DNA from: Sternotherus odoratus
Taxonomy: Eukaryota; Chordata; Testudines; Kinosternidae
Reading direction: 5' to 3'
Assembly (NCBI GenBank): GCA_032164245.1
Contig: JAVMKO010000001.1
Span: forward strand, 20,125,603 to 20,189,602
Length of the DNA: 64,000 nucleotides
Position numbers and translations under genes: made by a program
Shown here: piece by piece, positions 46,295 through 59,051 of the stretch
How positions within the stretch are numbered: position 1 is the first letter of the stretch
How the letters are laid out: each line of letters opens with the position of its first letter
Notes under the pieces: generated by a model
Database searches by the model: none
Told to the model about the DNA's origin: nothing
What the model saw: the letters and a program-made list of their open reading frames with translations, nothing else

Positions 46295-46640
46295 GGGTAT
46301 GTCTTCACTACAGCAGTAGGTTGATTTCCCTTAAGTCGATTTTCTAAAGTCTACTTTAGAAAATTGACTTAGTGTGTCCCCACAAAGGACAGCAGGTCGA
46401 CAGTGGTCGACAGTGTTTGTCCTTCAACTTTTGCAGGGGTCGACATAGCCCGCATTGCACTGTGGGTAGGTAGCCCACAGTGCCGGGAGTCCCCAGCTGG
46501 CACCACCTTTCGGGGCAGACAGGCACGCTCCCCAGGGGACCAGCCCCAGTCTGAGCAGCCCGGCGCCGGGCCCCCCGCCCGCCCGAGCAGCCCCGCGAAC
46601 CCCCCCGCCCACACGAGCAGCTCCACGGACCCCCGTGCTA
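46295..46640 (+). mobile_element. Truncated second copy of the 44458 element
   Basis: It starts GGGTATGTCTTCACTAC after TTA and follows 44458-44800 closely ('cagcagtagg', 'ttgcaggggtcgacat', 'cgcattgcactgtgggtag', 'cagctggcaccacctttcgg'), then stops in the minisatellite where PLE sequence begins. A 20-bp 'agtgccgggagtcccc' segment absent from the other copy is present. Confidence 0.85.
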
Positions 46641-46977
46641 CTCCCCAGCAACCACACAACAAAAACACTAACCCAGGAACCTATCCTTGCAAGAAAGCCC
46701 AATGCCAACTCTGTCCACATATTTAGTCAACTGATACCATCATAGGATCTAATCACATCAGCCACGCCATCAGGGGCTCATTCACCTGCACATCTACCAA
46801 TGTGATATATGCCATCATGTGCCAGCAATGCCCCTCTGCCATTTACATTGGCCAAACTGGACAGTTTCTACGCAAAAGAATAAATGGACACAAATCTGAC
46901 ATCAGAAATCATAACATTCAAAAACCAGTAGGAGAACAATTCAGCCTCTCTGGTCACTCAATAACAGATTTATTTGG
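46640..46977 (+). pseudogene. PLE GIY-YIG endonuclease fragment
   Basis: One plus-strand frame carries NTNPGTYPCKKAQCQLCPHI, a single in-frame stop (46724-46726), then the IRGSFTCTSTNVIYAIMC region and the intact GIY-YIG core: CQQCPSAIYIGQTGQ, LRKRINGHKSD and KPVGEQF...GHSITDL. It ends abruptly at 46977. Compared with PLE-1 it keeps the canonical YIGQTGQ and the segment PLE-1 has lost. No reverse transcriptase or 3' UTR is attached. Confidence 0.87.
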
Positions 46978-47120
46978 TTTTTCAGCTGCTGAGTCTTTCA
47001 CTTTTGTACTGCATGCTTCTCACCAGTCTAAGTTTCTTGCAGAAAGATAGTGAGCATTTGCTGGTCGTGGTTAGAACCAGTGTCCAACTTCAGTATTAAC
47101 AAGTGACAATGCACTTAAGA

Positions 47121-47202
47121 ATCAGAGAGGTAGCCGTGTTAGTCTGGAATTGCAGAAGTGACAGAGAGTCCCATGGCACCTTAAAGACTAACTAAATTAT
47201 TG
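47121..47202 (-). mobile_element. 82-bp PLE terminus with 13-bp duplication
   Basis: 'GAGGTAGCCGTGTTAGTCTG' to 'ggcaccttaaagactaactaa' is the terminal block of the PLE at 63483. A perfect 13-bp duplication AATGCACTTAAGA flanks it (47108-47120, 47203-47215). It is an extremely 5'-truncated insertion. Confidence 0.85.
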
Positions 47203-47804
47203 AATGCACTTAAGATTAGCCTCCAGTTTGTAGTGGGTAGTATCTCTTGTTTAAATAGAAAGTATGACGTGGCAGGCATGTTTCTTTGCATAAAATGTGT
47301 TGTGATTCCAGCATTTTGAACAGCTCTCCATCTGTGCAGAGAGCAGCCAGGTCTAGTTTCAGTGGAGATGCAGCCATGCAAGCAGATTGATACTCTGGAC
47401 CACTGCAGCAGAAGCCATACTGATTTATTATGGGATCACTGCTTAAAAGTGGACAGTCCATGCGCCCCCCCTTCCCAGCCCCTGCCCCCTAGCTCTGCGG
47501 CCTATAGAACTTTGAGTAAGTGAAAAAACCTGTGGGGGAGAGGAGTTGTCCCTTGCAGTCCCCACTAATTAGCACCACTGTTTGTTCCGCATGGATTCTG
47601 TAGCAGCAATAAAGAACTCCAGTCCTGCTCAAAAAGCACAGACCTTTTCAACTTGAGCAATCTGAGAAGATCCTTTACATCTCAGTCAACTTATTGGGTT
47701 AACTTTATGTATGTGCTGAAGTGTTTTGCTGCATGAGTAGGACATTAGTTGTCAGCAGGACTTACTAGCATGTGGGTGAGCAGTTAGAGTTCTGTCCAAT
47801 AGAG

Positions 47805-48001
47805 CAGTGGTCTTCAAAGAGGGGTGCGTGAGACCCCGGGATGCCACCGAAATTGTAAGCAGTCTATTTTTGTCCCGATGAAATGCCGCTGAAAGCGGAA
47901 GCTTTCTGTTCGGCAACATGTCGACGGACATACCCCAGGGGCCGTGAGTGGACGCAGGACCGGGGAAAGGGGCTGCCCCTGTAAAACTTTGAGGAATGCT
48001 G
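47805..48001. mobile_element. Short hAT MITE
   Basis: A 197-bp element, ends CAGTGGTCTTCAAAG and CTTTGAGGAATGCTG (imperfect inverted repeats), with a perfect 8-bp duplication CAATAGAG (47797-47804, 48002-48009). Confidence 0.88.
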
Positions 48002-48009
48002 CAATAGAG

Positions 48010-50394
48010 GGTGGAGGTTTCCTTATTAGCAATTTCATCTGCAGTCATTATGGGAAAATCCTGTAAATTTCATAGCTTATGGATTGATATTAACCAGTCT
48101 TTATCATAGAAAAAAATCTCAATTATTTTTCTAAAGTGTTATTATACTGTTAACCCCCCAGATACAATATTTCTGGCAGCAACAATAACTGTTTGGGACA
48201 AATTGCTGACTGAGATTTTTACACCCACCAGTAATGGTTTTTAGGGCAGCACTTCCAAGACTGAAAACATTTAAAACAGCAGTTTTTATTGATGGGATAA
48301 GATTAACATCTGATTGGTGCACAGACCCTCATATGTCTTTGTTCCAAGATACTCAAATTCAATAGCACAGATTTGGCATCACTCTTTGTACCACATTATG
48401 TCATTGGCTTCATGGTATACGATTGTACTTAGCACAAACAACACATACTTTTCTTGAATGGGAATGATTTGTGTATTAGAGTTTGCATCACATGTCATGT
48501 GAGGGTCAGAAAATTACCGGTGTCTGCTGAAACACACATACCATCCCCATTAAGGAAGGCTGTGTTCATGCAGTGCGCATGTGCACACAATTTCAAAGCA
48601 AAGTGGGGATGTTTTTTGTGCTCATTTACATATGAATGCACACAATGCCTTTTCATTCTTAGTTATTTTCAAATTATGCTTTCATGTTGGAAACACACTG
48701 AAAGGGCCTGAATAGGCTTGTCACTGATGAGTTCTTCTCTGTCTTTTTGAAGAAAAAAAATGCAGGTTCTTCAGTCACCTAATTAGGAGTGGATTTGGAT
48801 TTTTTGCAAACTATTTCAGTTCTAACTTAATGATCTATCACTCTTGGTTCCAATTAAATCATCAGTTTCAGGGCACCAGTTCCAATTCCGCAATTACAGG
48901 AAAATAATCTAAGTGCTATAGGCCTGTCTGTTCAAAATAAGGCCACTGGAGCTGACAGATAACCTTTTGAAAAAATTACTTTACAATTAAAGTCCTATAA
49001 TCAACTAAAAACTCTAACTGATTAATTATTCACATTTTAAGACCCACAAAAAGGTGACAGACAGACTCAGTGTTTTATTAACTTTTGTGTGGATGTTAAA
49101 TTAAGAAAGCTACATTATTACATCACTTTCTCCCTCACTGGCATTTGTTAAGGCCCATACTTGACTGCATGTTTCTTGATAAATTTCTTCTCTGGGTCAG
49201 ATGCCACCTGATTAGTAATGGTTAACTTTGTTTTTATAAAGATCAAGTAGCAAGTATGTGGAGTTGTAATTTATTTGAATCACACAGATGCAAGAAACTG
49301 TTGGAATTTAATACATTTTTGATGTGTTAGCTTTTCTCTGGCTCTGTTACTGGCTTTAATGGCTCATGTAGCACTCGTGAGTACGTTAGAGGTGTTAAGT
49401 TGTTAAAGATCACAGTTCAGGGAAAGATACAAAAAGGGTACAGTTCATACCTTTAATTTTCCTTTGGTAGGGGATAGGTTACAAAAGCCAATAGGTGCCT
49501 TGTTTGTCTTGTATCCTGCTACTGCTACCCTCAAGAATTACAGCAACAAAACAACACTTCAGATCCAAGGGAGTTCTACCGCTCTTCCTCTACAGGTCTT
49601 AAATATGGGAGTTAGCATCCTATTCAGAAATATGTGTCATTTCAGTGTATACACACTTTTTCATACTGAAAGTGACAGCTAAATATAGAGCATGTGCAAC
49701 TTTCCAATATTACTTGGGAAGCTCTGAAGAACAAAACTGTTCATGACTTAGAGGTGCTACATAGTGCTTTTGGGTGAAAACTAAGAAAATACACACACAC
49801 AAAAGGAATCCATAAAAAGAATTAGTGTGCTGTGATTGATAGTAAAATTGCGCTGTGGATTTGATTCGCCATATCCATATCTACAGTACCGTGTCACACC
49901 CTTCACAGTGGTATGTGAATATACACATATCTTTCACTCTCTCTCTCTCTCCTCCATAATGTGGGGACTCTTGCCTACAAAAATACAATTATTCAATAGA
50001 AAAAAATGATATATATTCAATAGTCTAGAAAATGAGATCACATGTACAAAGTGCCAAACATTTACTCATACTGAGTAGCATCCTACTCTGCAAATAGACC
50101 TGCTGATTTCAATTGGACAGTTTGTGAAATAAAATACTACTGAGGTTAGCTGTGACAGAAGCTGGCCCTTAATGTTCTTTAGAATCGCTGTTCTTCCTCA
50201 TATAGGATTCATTGGTTCAGAACTTTAAAAATGAGGGCCAACATTTTCAAATTGGAGTGCCCAAATTTAGGCTCCTGGATTCATATTCAGGGATCAGAAG
50301 AAAAGAGGCCAACTTTTTAGAGATACAAAACAATTTGAACTCCTACTCAAATCATTGGATTAGCAACCCATTGAGACCAAATGTAGTCTCAATC
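48010..50394. other. Single-copy non-coding DNA
   Basis: No gene or clear repeat recognised apart from a (CT)n run at about 49937-49951. Confidence 0.4.
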
Positions 50395-50478
50395 CTGCAA
50401 GACATCTTCATAAGAAGTTCCCTTTGGGTTTCAGAGGGAGTTTGGTGAATTCAGAGCTCGCAAGATCAAGCCCTATTC
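50395..50478. mobile_element. Possible palindromic MITE fragment
   Basis: 'GTTCCCTTTGGGTTTCAGAG' through 'gctcgcaagatcaagccct' resembles one arm of the palindromic elements ending in 'GATCAGGCCC'. Confidence 0.35.
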
Positions 50479-51364
50479 CAATTATACATTGTACTCATTC
50501 ACATATCAGGGACCTTAAAGTCATTGCATTCACCTTTATGCAATGCAGCTGTGCTTTTGCAGTTCTGTATGAATGTCTTGCTGAATAATCTTTGCAATGT
50601 AAGGTTTAGAGAAAACCCAACTTTAATATACTCTATGTCCTTTTAAAATCTGTGTTGTTCTGCTGTGATTTACTTACCTGCTTTTTAAATTCAGCCATAT
50701 ATCTCTTCTGTTGTGTAAGTCATGAGAAGGTGGTGCTTGCTGTATACTAGATTGTGGCAAAAATAATTGGCTCTTTAGCATGTAGAATGCAGTTACTGTC
50801 TCAAACTAGTGGAAAATGTAATAAGGATGTATAGAAATTGTTGTGATATTAACTTCCCCTTTTAAATTCAACCGTGTGAAAGAACAGAGTAATAGTAAGG
50901 GTGGAAGAACTTCCACTTGCTGTTTATAAATAGGGCTTACTTTCCATTCTTCTGTACTTTCCTCACTGAGGCACTCAGACACATAGAGCACTCATTCCTT
51001 CATTTAATAGTTTGTCATAACATCCTGACAAAGAACAATCTGTATGCTTTGTCTTTGACCTGGTTTCCAGGGGGCCACTTAACTGATGATAGTTCAAGCA
51101 TAGAATTTTAGACATTCAGGAGGTTTGTGCTCTAGATCTCATACAACAAATTAGGCAGAGGTCAGTGAATTAAACGGGTACAACAGACTGCCTTCGTCCT
51201 TCTAGGAATGGGCTGATAGGGTAGCTAGTGATTGGTGTGAGGTACCTCAGATGCTGAAAGTACCATGGCTCTTGAAAGTGTCCTGTGTTTTTTGTCTTGG
51301 TCTCAGGGACCAGTGCCAATTTTAAGGTATAGTTATATTCTAACAGAGGGTTCAAGACTGAGAC

Positions 51365-52306
51365 CAGGGCCGGTGACGGGGGAGACTAGGGGGACAGGTG
51401 TACCGGGCCCCAGACTTAAGGGGGGCCCCCATGGACTCAGGAGTGCGCAGGCGGGGTGGAAACAGGGGATGTTCTACAGAGCCCCGGTGCACGCGCGGCT
51501 GTCCGCATGCAAATACCCCACTGGGCAGCCACCCCAGCACTGTAGCCAAGCGCCCGCACCGCACGGCAGACTCCACAGCGGGCCCGGGGAAGCACGCCCG
51601 GCCGCCCTGGTGTGTGGTGCTGACGGTGGCGGAGGCACCGAGAAGGGGAGCCGGCCTCACCAGGGAAAGGGGGTAGGGGGTCTAGCCCCACTCGGGAGTG
51701 GCTCCGGGAGGGGGGGGGGCTTTGGGCGGGCGGGCTCTGAGGTGAGTTCACCCCCTGTGGGCGCTCGGGACTCGGGAGGTTCATTCATCAGCGTGGCTGA
51801 GCTGGGGGGCAGGCAAGGGGGTGGTGCGGGGGAGGCCAGGCTGGGCGGGCGGGGAGGGAGGCAGGAGACTAAGCTGGATGAGGTGGGCGAGGCGTGGGTG
51901 CGGGAGGGAAGGAGGTTTGGTGGGGGGGAGGCTGACCTGGGCGGGTCAGGTGTGGGGGGCAGGAAGCTGGGTTGGGAGTGGGAGGGGGGAGGAGGTTAGG
52001 CTGGGGGAGGAGATTAGGTTGGGTGGGCCAGATCAGGCAGGGGGGGAAGGAGAATAGGCTGGCGGGGAGGTGGGCCAGGCAGGGGTGGTGTGCTAGAGGC
52101 CGCCCGCACGCGCCACGCTCCTCACACCACCGTGCTACCGCCGACCGCGCCCGGTACCCCCGCGATATGACACCCCCGCTATGCCCGACCGGCAAGGCAG
52201 TCCCACGTAGGCCCGGGCAGGGCAGGGCGCGGGAGACCAGACGGGGGGGGGGGGGGGGGTACAAACGATCAGAGTACCGGGCCCCAAATTTCTGTTGCCG
52301 GGCCTG
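51365..52306. mobile_element. hAT element with G-rich tandem core
   Basis: A 942-bp element with ends CAGGGCCGG and CCGGGCCTG and a perfect 8-bp duplication ACTGAGAC (51357-51364, 52307-52314). Both subterminal regions share 'taccgggcccca'. The centre (about 51700-52080) is a purine-rich irregular tandem repeat, and a run of about 17 G lies near 52242-52258. Overlapping frames of up to 244 codons are composition artefacts. Confidence 0.92.
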
Positions 52307-52332
52307 ACTGAGACACAAGCTGTGGTTACACC

Positions 52333-53059
52333 TGTTGTGGGGTGACCACCCGCCCCCTACTAGTAGGGGCTTGGGAAAGCCCCAAAAGGGGTTTGGAAAA
52401 AGCCCAGGAGGGGGTTAAGGCTGGCAGCCAGCAGGCCTTTCAGGCCTGATTGGGCATGAGGCTCAGCTAGGTGGCCACGCCCCAAACACAGGCCTGTATA
52501 AAGGCTGGGAGGCAGGGGCCTAGAGGAAGCAGTCTCCTCTGCATTCAGAGGGAGACAGGCCTAGCTGCAGGAGCTGAAGCCAGGTACCTGGGTTAGGGCA
52601 GAGCTGGGGCAGGGCAGAGGGAGCTGGGCAGGCTCTAGCCGAGAGCCCCAGGCCTCCGGGCCTGACACAAGGCCTGACCCAGGAGTACCAGGGTTGCAGG
52701 GGGCAGCCCAGGGCTGGAGATAGCGACAGCAGGCCAACCCTCCTTGCCTGTGATGAGAAGCCATGATACTGCAGTCCGCCCCAGTGAGCGGGGGCAAGTG
52801 GTGACTGGCAGTGGCACACTCTGAGGCGAGGTGGGAATAAGGGGTAGGGGGTTCCCCTGGGGAGGGGAGACCCTCACACCAAAGGGGGTACTGCAGGGGT
52901 GCAGCACCCACAGCTGGAGGGCACCGGGGTCCAGGAGGGACACGGGGCCAGCAAAGGAGCGGGGCATCCACCTGCGGAGGGCGCTCTGGACGCTGAAGGA
53001 GCTGATTCCCCAGATGACCAGCGGGAGGCGCCGAAGGGAGGAGTGTGGACCCCGTTACA
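52333..53059 (+). mobile_element. Solo LTR, family B, copy 4 (plus orientation)
   Basis: A 727-bp unit TGTTGTGGGG...CCCGTTACA flanked by a perfect 5-bp duplication ACACC (52328-52332, 53060-53064). TATAAA lies at about 52497-52502 in 'GCCTGTATAAAGGCTGGG'. It is the reverse-complement counterpart of the LTRs at 19428, 20375 and 30370. It lies 19 bp beyond the hAT duplication. Confidence 0.9.
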
Positions 53060-53064
53060 ACACC

Positions 53065-55261
53065 TCTGAATGACAGATTATTTAGGTGGTTAACAGATGC
53101 TACACCAGGTATAAGGTGGCCTTAGGAGCAGGTAGCAAGGCATCTGCTGTAGAATGCTTTGATATTTTAGAGAAGGCTATGGAGTGAGCCCCTAGCAACA
53201 GGAAAGCTACTGGAGCAGACCCAAAACTACCACACCCAATTCCTGAAGCTTCTGGATGTAGAGTGCTTAATCTGCCTAGCAACAATGACCCAGTCACAGC
53301 TCACTTCTACCTCTCCCCCACCATGGGTCTCTTAAAGAGATATCTCCCTATTAGGCACATGGGTTACACAATGTTCTGTGAACCACCCAAGATACAAAAA
53401 GAATCTTGCACATGATTGGAAAACTAGGAACCATGTACCTGGGAAATTAGAAGAAAATCAAAAGCAATGTGCTATACCCACTATTATTTTAGTCTTTGAC
53501 TAAAAGACAGGAAGAGATGGAACAACTAAATTCAGCTCTGAAAGTGTGATTCTATTCTGAAGAGCGACTATGTAAAAATGGCACTTGCATAGTCTACTTT
53601 TCTGTCCCCAAGTGTCCTGTCAGTTGATTCTAGTGAGAAGAAGCTGCTTTTAAATTCTTTTTATTCTTCTGAGACCTATAGAGTAATCGCAGCTAAGAGG
53701 TTAAGCTGGATTCAGTTTTTATGTGCCTCATCAACTAGATTGTACAAATCAATGACACCATGCAAATCCATTGAAAGTTTGGGCAGAAGAATGAAAGAAG
53801 CTAGCTTGAGTCCAAATCTTTTCCTATTAAAGTCAGGAGAACATTTGAGTACATTTGCTCTGAAAAACTATTGAGATAATAAAAGTAGTAGTCCATAGTG
53901 CCACATTTTTACAGAGTAATTTCTTAGATTTCTCACACATTGATATTCTCCCCTTCCTGGTGGAATCCCAATTGCCCATTATTTGTAGGCAGCTTTCTCT
54001 CCAAGGCATAACTAAATGAATACTGATCAATCAACTGTAGCTAATGTTGATACTTAACATTACTGGCTATTACTCCTAAACATCTTATACTAATTTCCCT
54101 TTCTTTAAAACTGTGTGTTGCATTTCAAAAAGTGGCTACAGAGGACAATCATCAATGACCTGAGAACCAGCATTCAGATTTGTATGGTTAGTTAAACAAG
54201 CTGCGCATACCTCTAAATTTGTGGCATTCACTATATGTGATGTGCCTTTTTGTTGCTTCACATTATGCAACATTGTTGATAAATCAGCTACAAATAAACA
54301 TGATTTTAGAAGAGATGGAAAAGTTGAGCATTATCACATTCACTTAAATAAAAAGAAGCTAGCACAATAGATGAGGATTTTTTTTTCTTGAATTGCATCA
54401 CTGCTTGATAACATGTAATAAATCATTCCTGATGTTTCCCCCCATTTTATTAACAAAATGTGCAAATAAGCTAGAAGTAATTCTCAAAGTGATTCTTTGA
54501 GTTATGGTATTCATCTAAAAAAACAAGACTGTAAAAATTCATTTCTCCAGAGGAAAAGCTAAAATCATTAGGGAAATTTCTGAATAGGATGTTTAATCAA
54601 TTATGATAATACTATACGAAGGCAAACATTTTGATTTGTAGTTAGAATTCTATTGGTAAATAAATCTGGTTATGTATGTTGAAATTGCTTTTTATTAAAA
54701 ATGCATAACTGTCCAATAGAACGGACCCCAAAATGCTTTTGTTTTCAATACCAGAAAATGAAATTAACTGTAGTAAAATTCTGAATTACAATTTAATATG
54801 AAATTACATGCTATCAAAATAAAGTATATTTCAAGAAGCTCTTAACTCTACATATAAGCCCAACATACAAAGTATTTCCAATAAAAAAATTTACAATAAT
54901 AGATAATAGTAAAAAATTCACACATTGATTCATTTTACTGAACACATGGGACTAATTTAAGGAGCTATATAAACAGTTTCAATGCTTTATTAAAGGCAGT
55001 GTCTGTTTTTCTTATCACAAGTACTTCACAGTTTAAGAGACACAGCTTCAGGTGTTCAGAACCTGTGCATTTCCTTAGGGATGTATTTAACTGCCATTGT
55101 CAAAATGATTGAGTTTAATATAGCTGTGGTTTACTCAGTTACAAACGGTATAGCCTAGCGTAGGTAAAAGGAGCACTTTACCTATATCTGGCATAAGATA
55201 CAACATAGGGTTATTATACAATGTTAATAACAGTTTGCACCCTAGAGCCCAATTCTGCATA
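53065..55261. other. Single-copy AT-rich DNA
   Basis: No gene recognised. Strongly AT-rich from about 54000 to 55000. Confidence 0.4.
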
Positions 55262-56112
55262 TATAGATTCATAGATTTTAAGGCCAGAAGGGACCAGTGT
55301 GATCATCTATTCTGACCTCTGCATATTGCAGGCCACAGAACCTCACCCACCCCATCCTGAAATAGACGCCTAACCTTTGGCTGAGTTACACAAGTCCTCA
55401 AATTGTGATTTAAAGACTTAAAGTTTCAGAGAATCTACCATTTATTCTAGTTCAAACCAGCAACTGACCTGTGCCCCACACCACAGAGGAAGCTGAAAAC
55501 CCCCAGGGTCTCTGCCAGTCTGATCTGGGGTAAAATTTCTTCTCGCCGCCAATGTGGTAAAGACTTAAGCCCTGAACATGTCTCTGAGACTCACCATTCA
55601 GACACCCGGGAAGGAATTCTTTGTAGTAACTCAGAGTCCTCCCCATCTTGTGTCCCATCTCCAGTCATTGGAAATATTTTCTGTGAGCAGTCACAGATGG
55701 CCCATATTCCATTTTAGGCAATCATTTCATACCATCCTCTCCATAAACTTATCAAGCTCAATCTTGAAACCAGTTAGGCCTGCCCTTCCTCCAGCCTCTT
55801 GGGAGACTGTACCAGAACATCACTCCTCTGATGGTTAGAAACCTTTGTCTAATTTCAAGCCTAAACTTGTTGATGGCCAGTTTATATCCATTTGTTCTTG
55901 TGCCAGCATTGGCTCTTAACTTAAATAACTCCTCTTCATGGTGTTTATCCCTCTGGTGCATTTAGAGGGATCAATGAGATCTCCCATCAGCCTGCGTTTG
56001 ATTAGGCTAAACAAGCCAAGGTCTTTAAGTGTCCTCTCGTAAGATAGGTTCTCCATTCTTTGATCATTCCGGAAGCTCTTCTCTGCACCTATTTCAGTTT
56101 GAATGATTGTTT
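55262..56112 (-). repeat. CR1 LINE 3' region, about 850 bp
   Basis: The 3' end at 55262 ('TAGATTCATAGATTTTAAGG', 'ccagaagggaccagtgtgatcatct') leads into a long 3' UTR, then 'tcctctgatggttagaaacctttgtctaatttcaagcctaaacttgttgatggccag' and 'cattctttgatcattccggaagctcttctctgcacc'. All are standard CR1 3' blocks in reverse complement. It is the longest CR1 copy in the window without an interruption. Confidence 0.92.
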
Positions 56113-56221
56113 GTTAAACATAGATATCATTCAGCATAGTATTTAGTCAATGGAACTACTCTTGATAGTAAGAACTATGCTTGATAGTGTTTACAAAATT
56201 GAGTCTTGCCGTAACTCTGAT

Positions 56222-56402
56222 GCATGGATTTAAAACACTTTACAAACAATTAAGCCTTACTACATCTGCGGTAGGTGAGTACTCCACCTATTTTGCAAAT
56301 GAGCAAACCCAGTATGAGAAAGGTCAGTGTGAGTTTACAGCCAGTTAGTGGGGAAAAAAATTCATCAGCAGTCCACTGTACTGTCTGCAATGTCTTTCAA
56401 CC
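56222..56402 (-). repeat. MIR / CORE-SINE relic
   Basis: 'AAAACACTTTACAAACAATT', 'ccacctattttgcaaatgagcaaac' and 'cagttagtggggaaaa' follow the inverted MIR order (tail, core, head). Confidence 0.6.
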
Positions 56403-57499
56403 TTTCTGTTCATGTACTGCATGCCATAGATGATCATGTAGAGTGCTGATTTATAATCAAAGCTGTCTCAGATTAGCATTAAGCCTTATTGTTAAATGAG
56501 ATGATAGTGAGCAACAAGAACATGGTTTTACACAGTGTGAAATCTCAAAATGTATGGCCCACACTTTTTTGCCCACAGATGGTGTAGATTAAGTACTCGT
56601 GCCTCCGACTACAGGAGTGCAGGTAAAAATTAAGTAGTTAGCAGCACGAGCGGTCAGATATGCAGGCGCAAGTATGTTGATACAAGTTATACTCAAAAAG
56701 GAAGCAGGGTCATAGCATAGATGTAAATATATCCTTGAATACCTTTCACTATATAAATCACTAGAGCATGTACAATGATCTTCAAGGTAATAGCACTTCA
56801 GCAAAGTTACATTTCTCTCAGTTCACTTCAAATGTTCCCATTAGATTGACTCTTTTGCAAAACTGCTGTACATTCTTCTAATATGAGAAACACTCTCTTT
56901 GAAATATGTCAACTAGATCTATGTTGTGGTACAAAAGTGTCTCTTCAAAAGTTTGGAAATATTTGACTGTATGACCCTGTGATTAATTAGAAGGGTAACT
57001 GGAAGTGAGATATTTCCTTATTAATGTTCAGTTGAAAGGTTTTTATTTTATTTGAAAAGTATTAAGCACATAAAGGGAGATTATGTTGGAATAAATCATT
57101 TGAAGCACTGGAGAAATGTTTGGTTTCAAACAGGTAACTGTATCTTTTAGGGAGAGCTGGACAATTTATTTCCTTATCTATCTTATAACAGAAGACAGTA
57201 AGTTGGGTGAAAAACATTCTGTAATTGTATCAAAGCAGTTGGCTAAAAACTCAAAGGTATTAATTTAGAAAATGAATATGGAATGTAGCTATGATACAGT
57301 GTAATGCATTTGAGAGAGAGTTAATTTTCTTTACTGTTTTGGATTTTTTTCTGTTGGATTTCAAATATAGTTAAAAAAATTATATGTAGACGCATGGGAG
57401 AAAAACTGTCACAATAACAAAACCTCTTCTTAGATCCAGGTTCTCCCCGCCTCCTGCCATGCACACCCCCCTCCTCCCCAACTGAAGTAGTTACTGTGA

Positions 57500-57672
57500 A
57501 CAAGGGATTACAGGTGGAGACTGGGTGCATGAATTCTAATTCTGGCTCTGATACTGACTCATGTCACCTTGGGCAAATAACTTAATTGTGTATGTTTAAT
57601 TTATCCACGTACCAAATAGATACGATGCAAATCTTAGTTGGGTGCTATGAGGCATAAAAAATCATGGTTAAG
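57500..57672 (+). repeat. MIR / CORE-SINE relic
   Basis: 'CTGGGTGCATGAATTCTAAT', 'ctggctctgatactgactcatgtcaccttgggcaaataactt' are the MIR tRNA-like body and core in plus orientation. Confidence 0.75.
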
Positions 57673-57874
57673 GATATAAGCTTTTGACATGCATACGGTA
57701 ATGTGAGTGCAAAGAAGTTCACCATTTCAAATCTGGATCTATTCAACTGTGAGCAGAATATCTGTGACAGCAGTTTAGTTGCCAATAAGAGATGAGTTCA
57801 TCTTCAGCCGTGTCACAAAAAAGATTGAGCCCTCATCCTCATGTTTAGGAGCAGGAAGGTAGTTCATTCTCTAT

Positions 57875-58088
57875 TATATTTAGTGCTCTATAAATATTGA
57901 TTAATTCTCCCAATATTATCCCTGTGAGATAGTTAAATGTACATTATTGAGCCTGTCTTTATAGATGGGGAAGCTGAGATTCCAACCAGTTACCTGATGT
58001 GCCCAAAGCTGCACACTGAATCTATGACAAAGCTAAGATAAAAACTCAGGAATGTATGCCTCCAATGTAATAGTCTGTCCAGTTTTAA
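57875..58088 (-). repeat. MIR / CORE-SINE relic
   Basis: 'AGTGCTCTATAAATATTGAT', 'tagatggggaagctgagattc', 'gatgtgcccaaagctgcacactg' are inverted MIR blocks. Confidence 0.65.
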
Positions 58089-58580
58089 GTAGCAGAAAAA
58101 CATTGTTATGCATTCACCAGTATATTGGAAATTGCGCTTATTTTGACTTATGTGATTAGAATTAGCCAGGCCAATAAAATATTGGTCCTTTAAAAAAAAA
58201 TGAAACCCCATATAAGTAAAGCCATCATGTTAAGAAATTACCATTATGCTGGCAATATTCTTTCTGTAGAGAATATTAATGTCAATAAATATTGCCCATT
58301 TATTTTCATAGTAAAAGATTTGCTAAAGGACAATATCTAGGAGTGTAAACAAAGATGATATAGCAAAAATGAAGCAGTTATTCTTTCTTAATTCTCAGTT
58401 ATTGTGGTTAGGATGAAGTACCATGAAAGCATTATCATTAACACCAATTAGTGAATTTTTGTTAATCTCAGTAGAACATCTAGTAATTGAACTGGAATGG
58501 ATGTTGAACTACCCTCTCACCGTTAAAGGTAAGCCTTCCTGAGGCACTTTGGTACAGCTTTGTGAGGAAGAATATACAGT

Positions 58581-59051
58581 CAGAAGTGAAAGTAAGGGGG
58601 TACGGACCCATACGGCATACGGGTAAAAGGTAGCCGCCAGTACTGGTTCGTACCACTGACTTTAAAACGCTGCCATGACAGCGCTTCAACATCGCTGCCC
58701 CTTTTGTGCCCCCGATGTGTGTCCCTGCCAGGTCCCTAACAGAAGGGCTGCCAAATGGGGATGGAGCGCAAAAGGGGTAGTGACAACCTGGCAGGGCTGC
58801 CGAGAGGGGCGCAAAAGGAGCAGTGCTTTAATGTCTCTATCTCTTTTGCCCCATGGCTGCTGACAGGTGGTGGTGGGGAAGAAGTAGCTGCCCTGGGGCT
58901 GCAATTTAAAAAGGCCCGGGGCTCTGGCCACCTTGCCTCCGGCCAGAACCCCAGACCCTTTATATCTCCACTGGAAGATGCTTTGACCCCTGTCCCTTCC
59001 ATCTGAGTGGCCCCCTGTACTGGTAAGAGCTGCATTTTACTTTCACCCCTG
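58581..59051. mobile_element. hAT element with perfect duplication
   Basis: A 471-bp element with ends CAGAAGTGAAAGTAA and TTACTTTCACCCCTG and a perfect 8-bp duplication TATACAGT (58573-58580, 59052-59059). The inner part repeats 'gggctgcc' and 'gcgcaaaagg' words. Open frames within it are not genes. Confidence 0.93.

Noticed and set aside
51265..51999. 244-codon plus-strand frame
   Set aside because: It crosses the boundary of a hAT element at 51365 and consists of G-rich low-complexity sequence; the opposite strand is open too.
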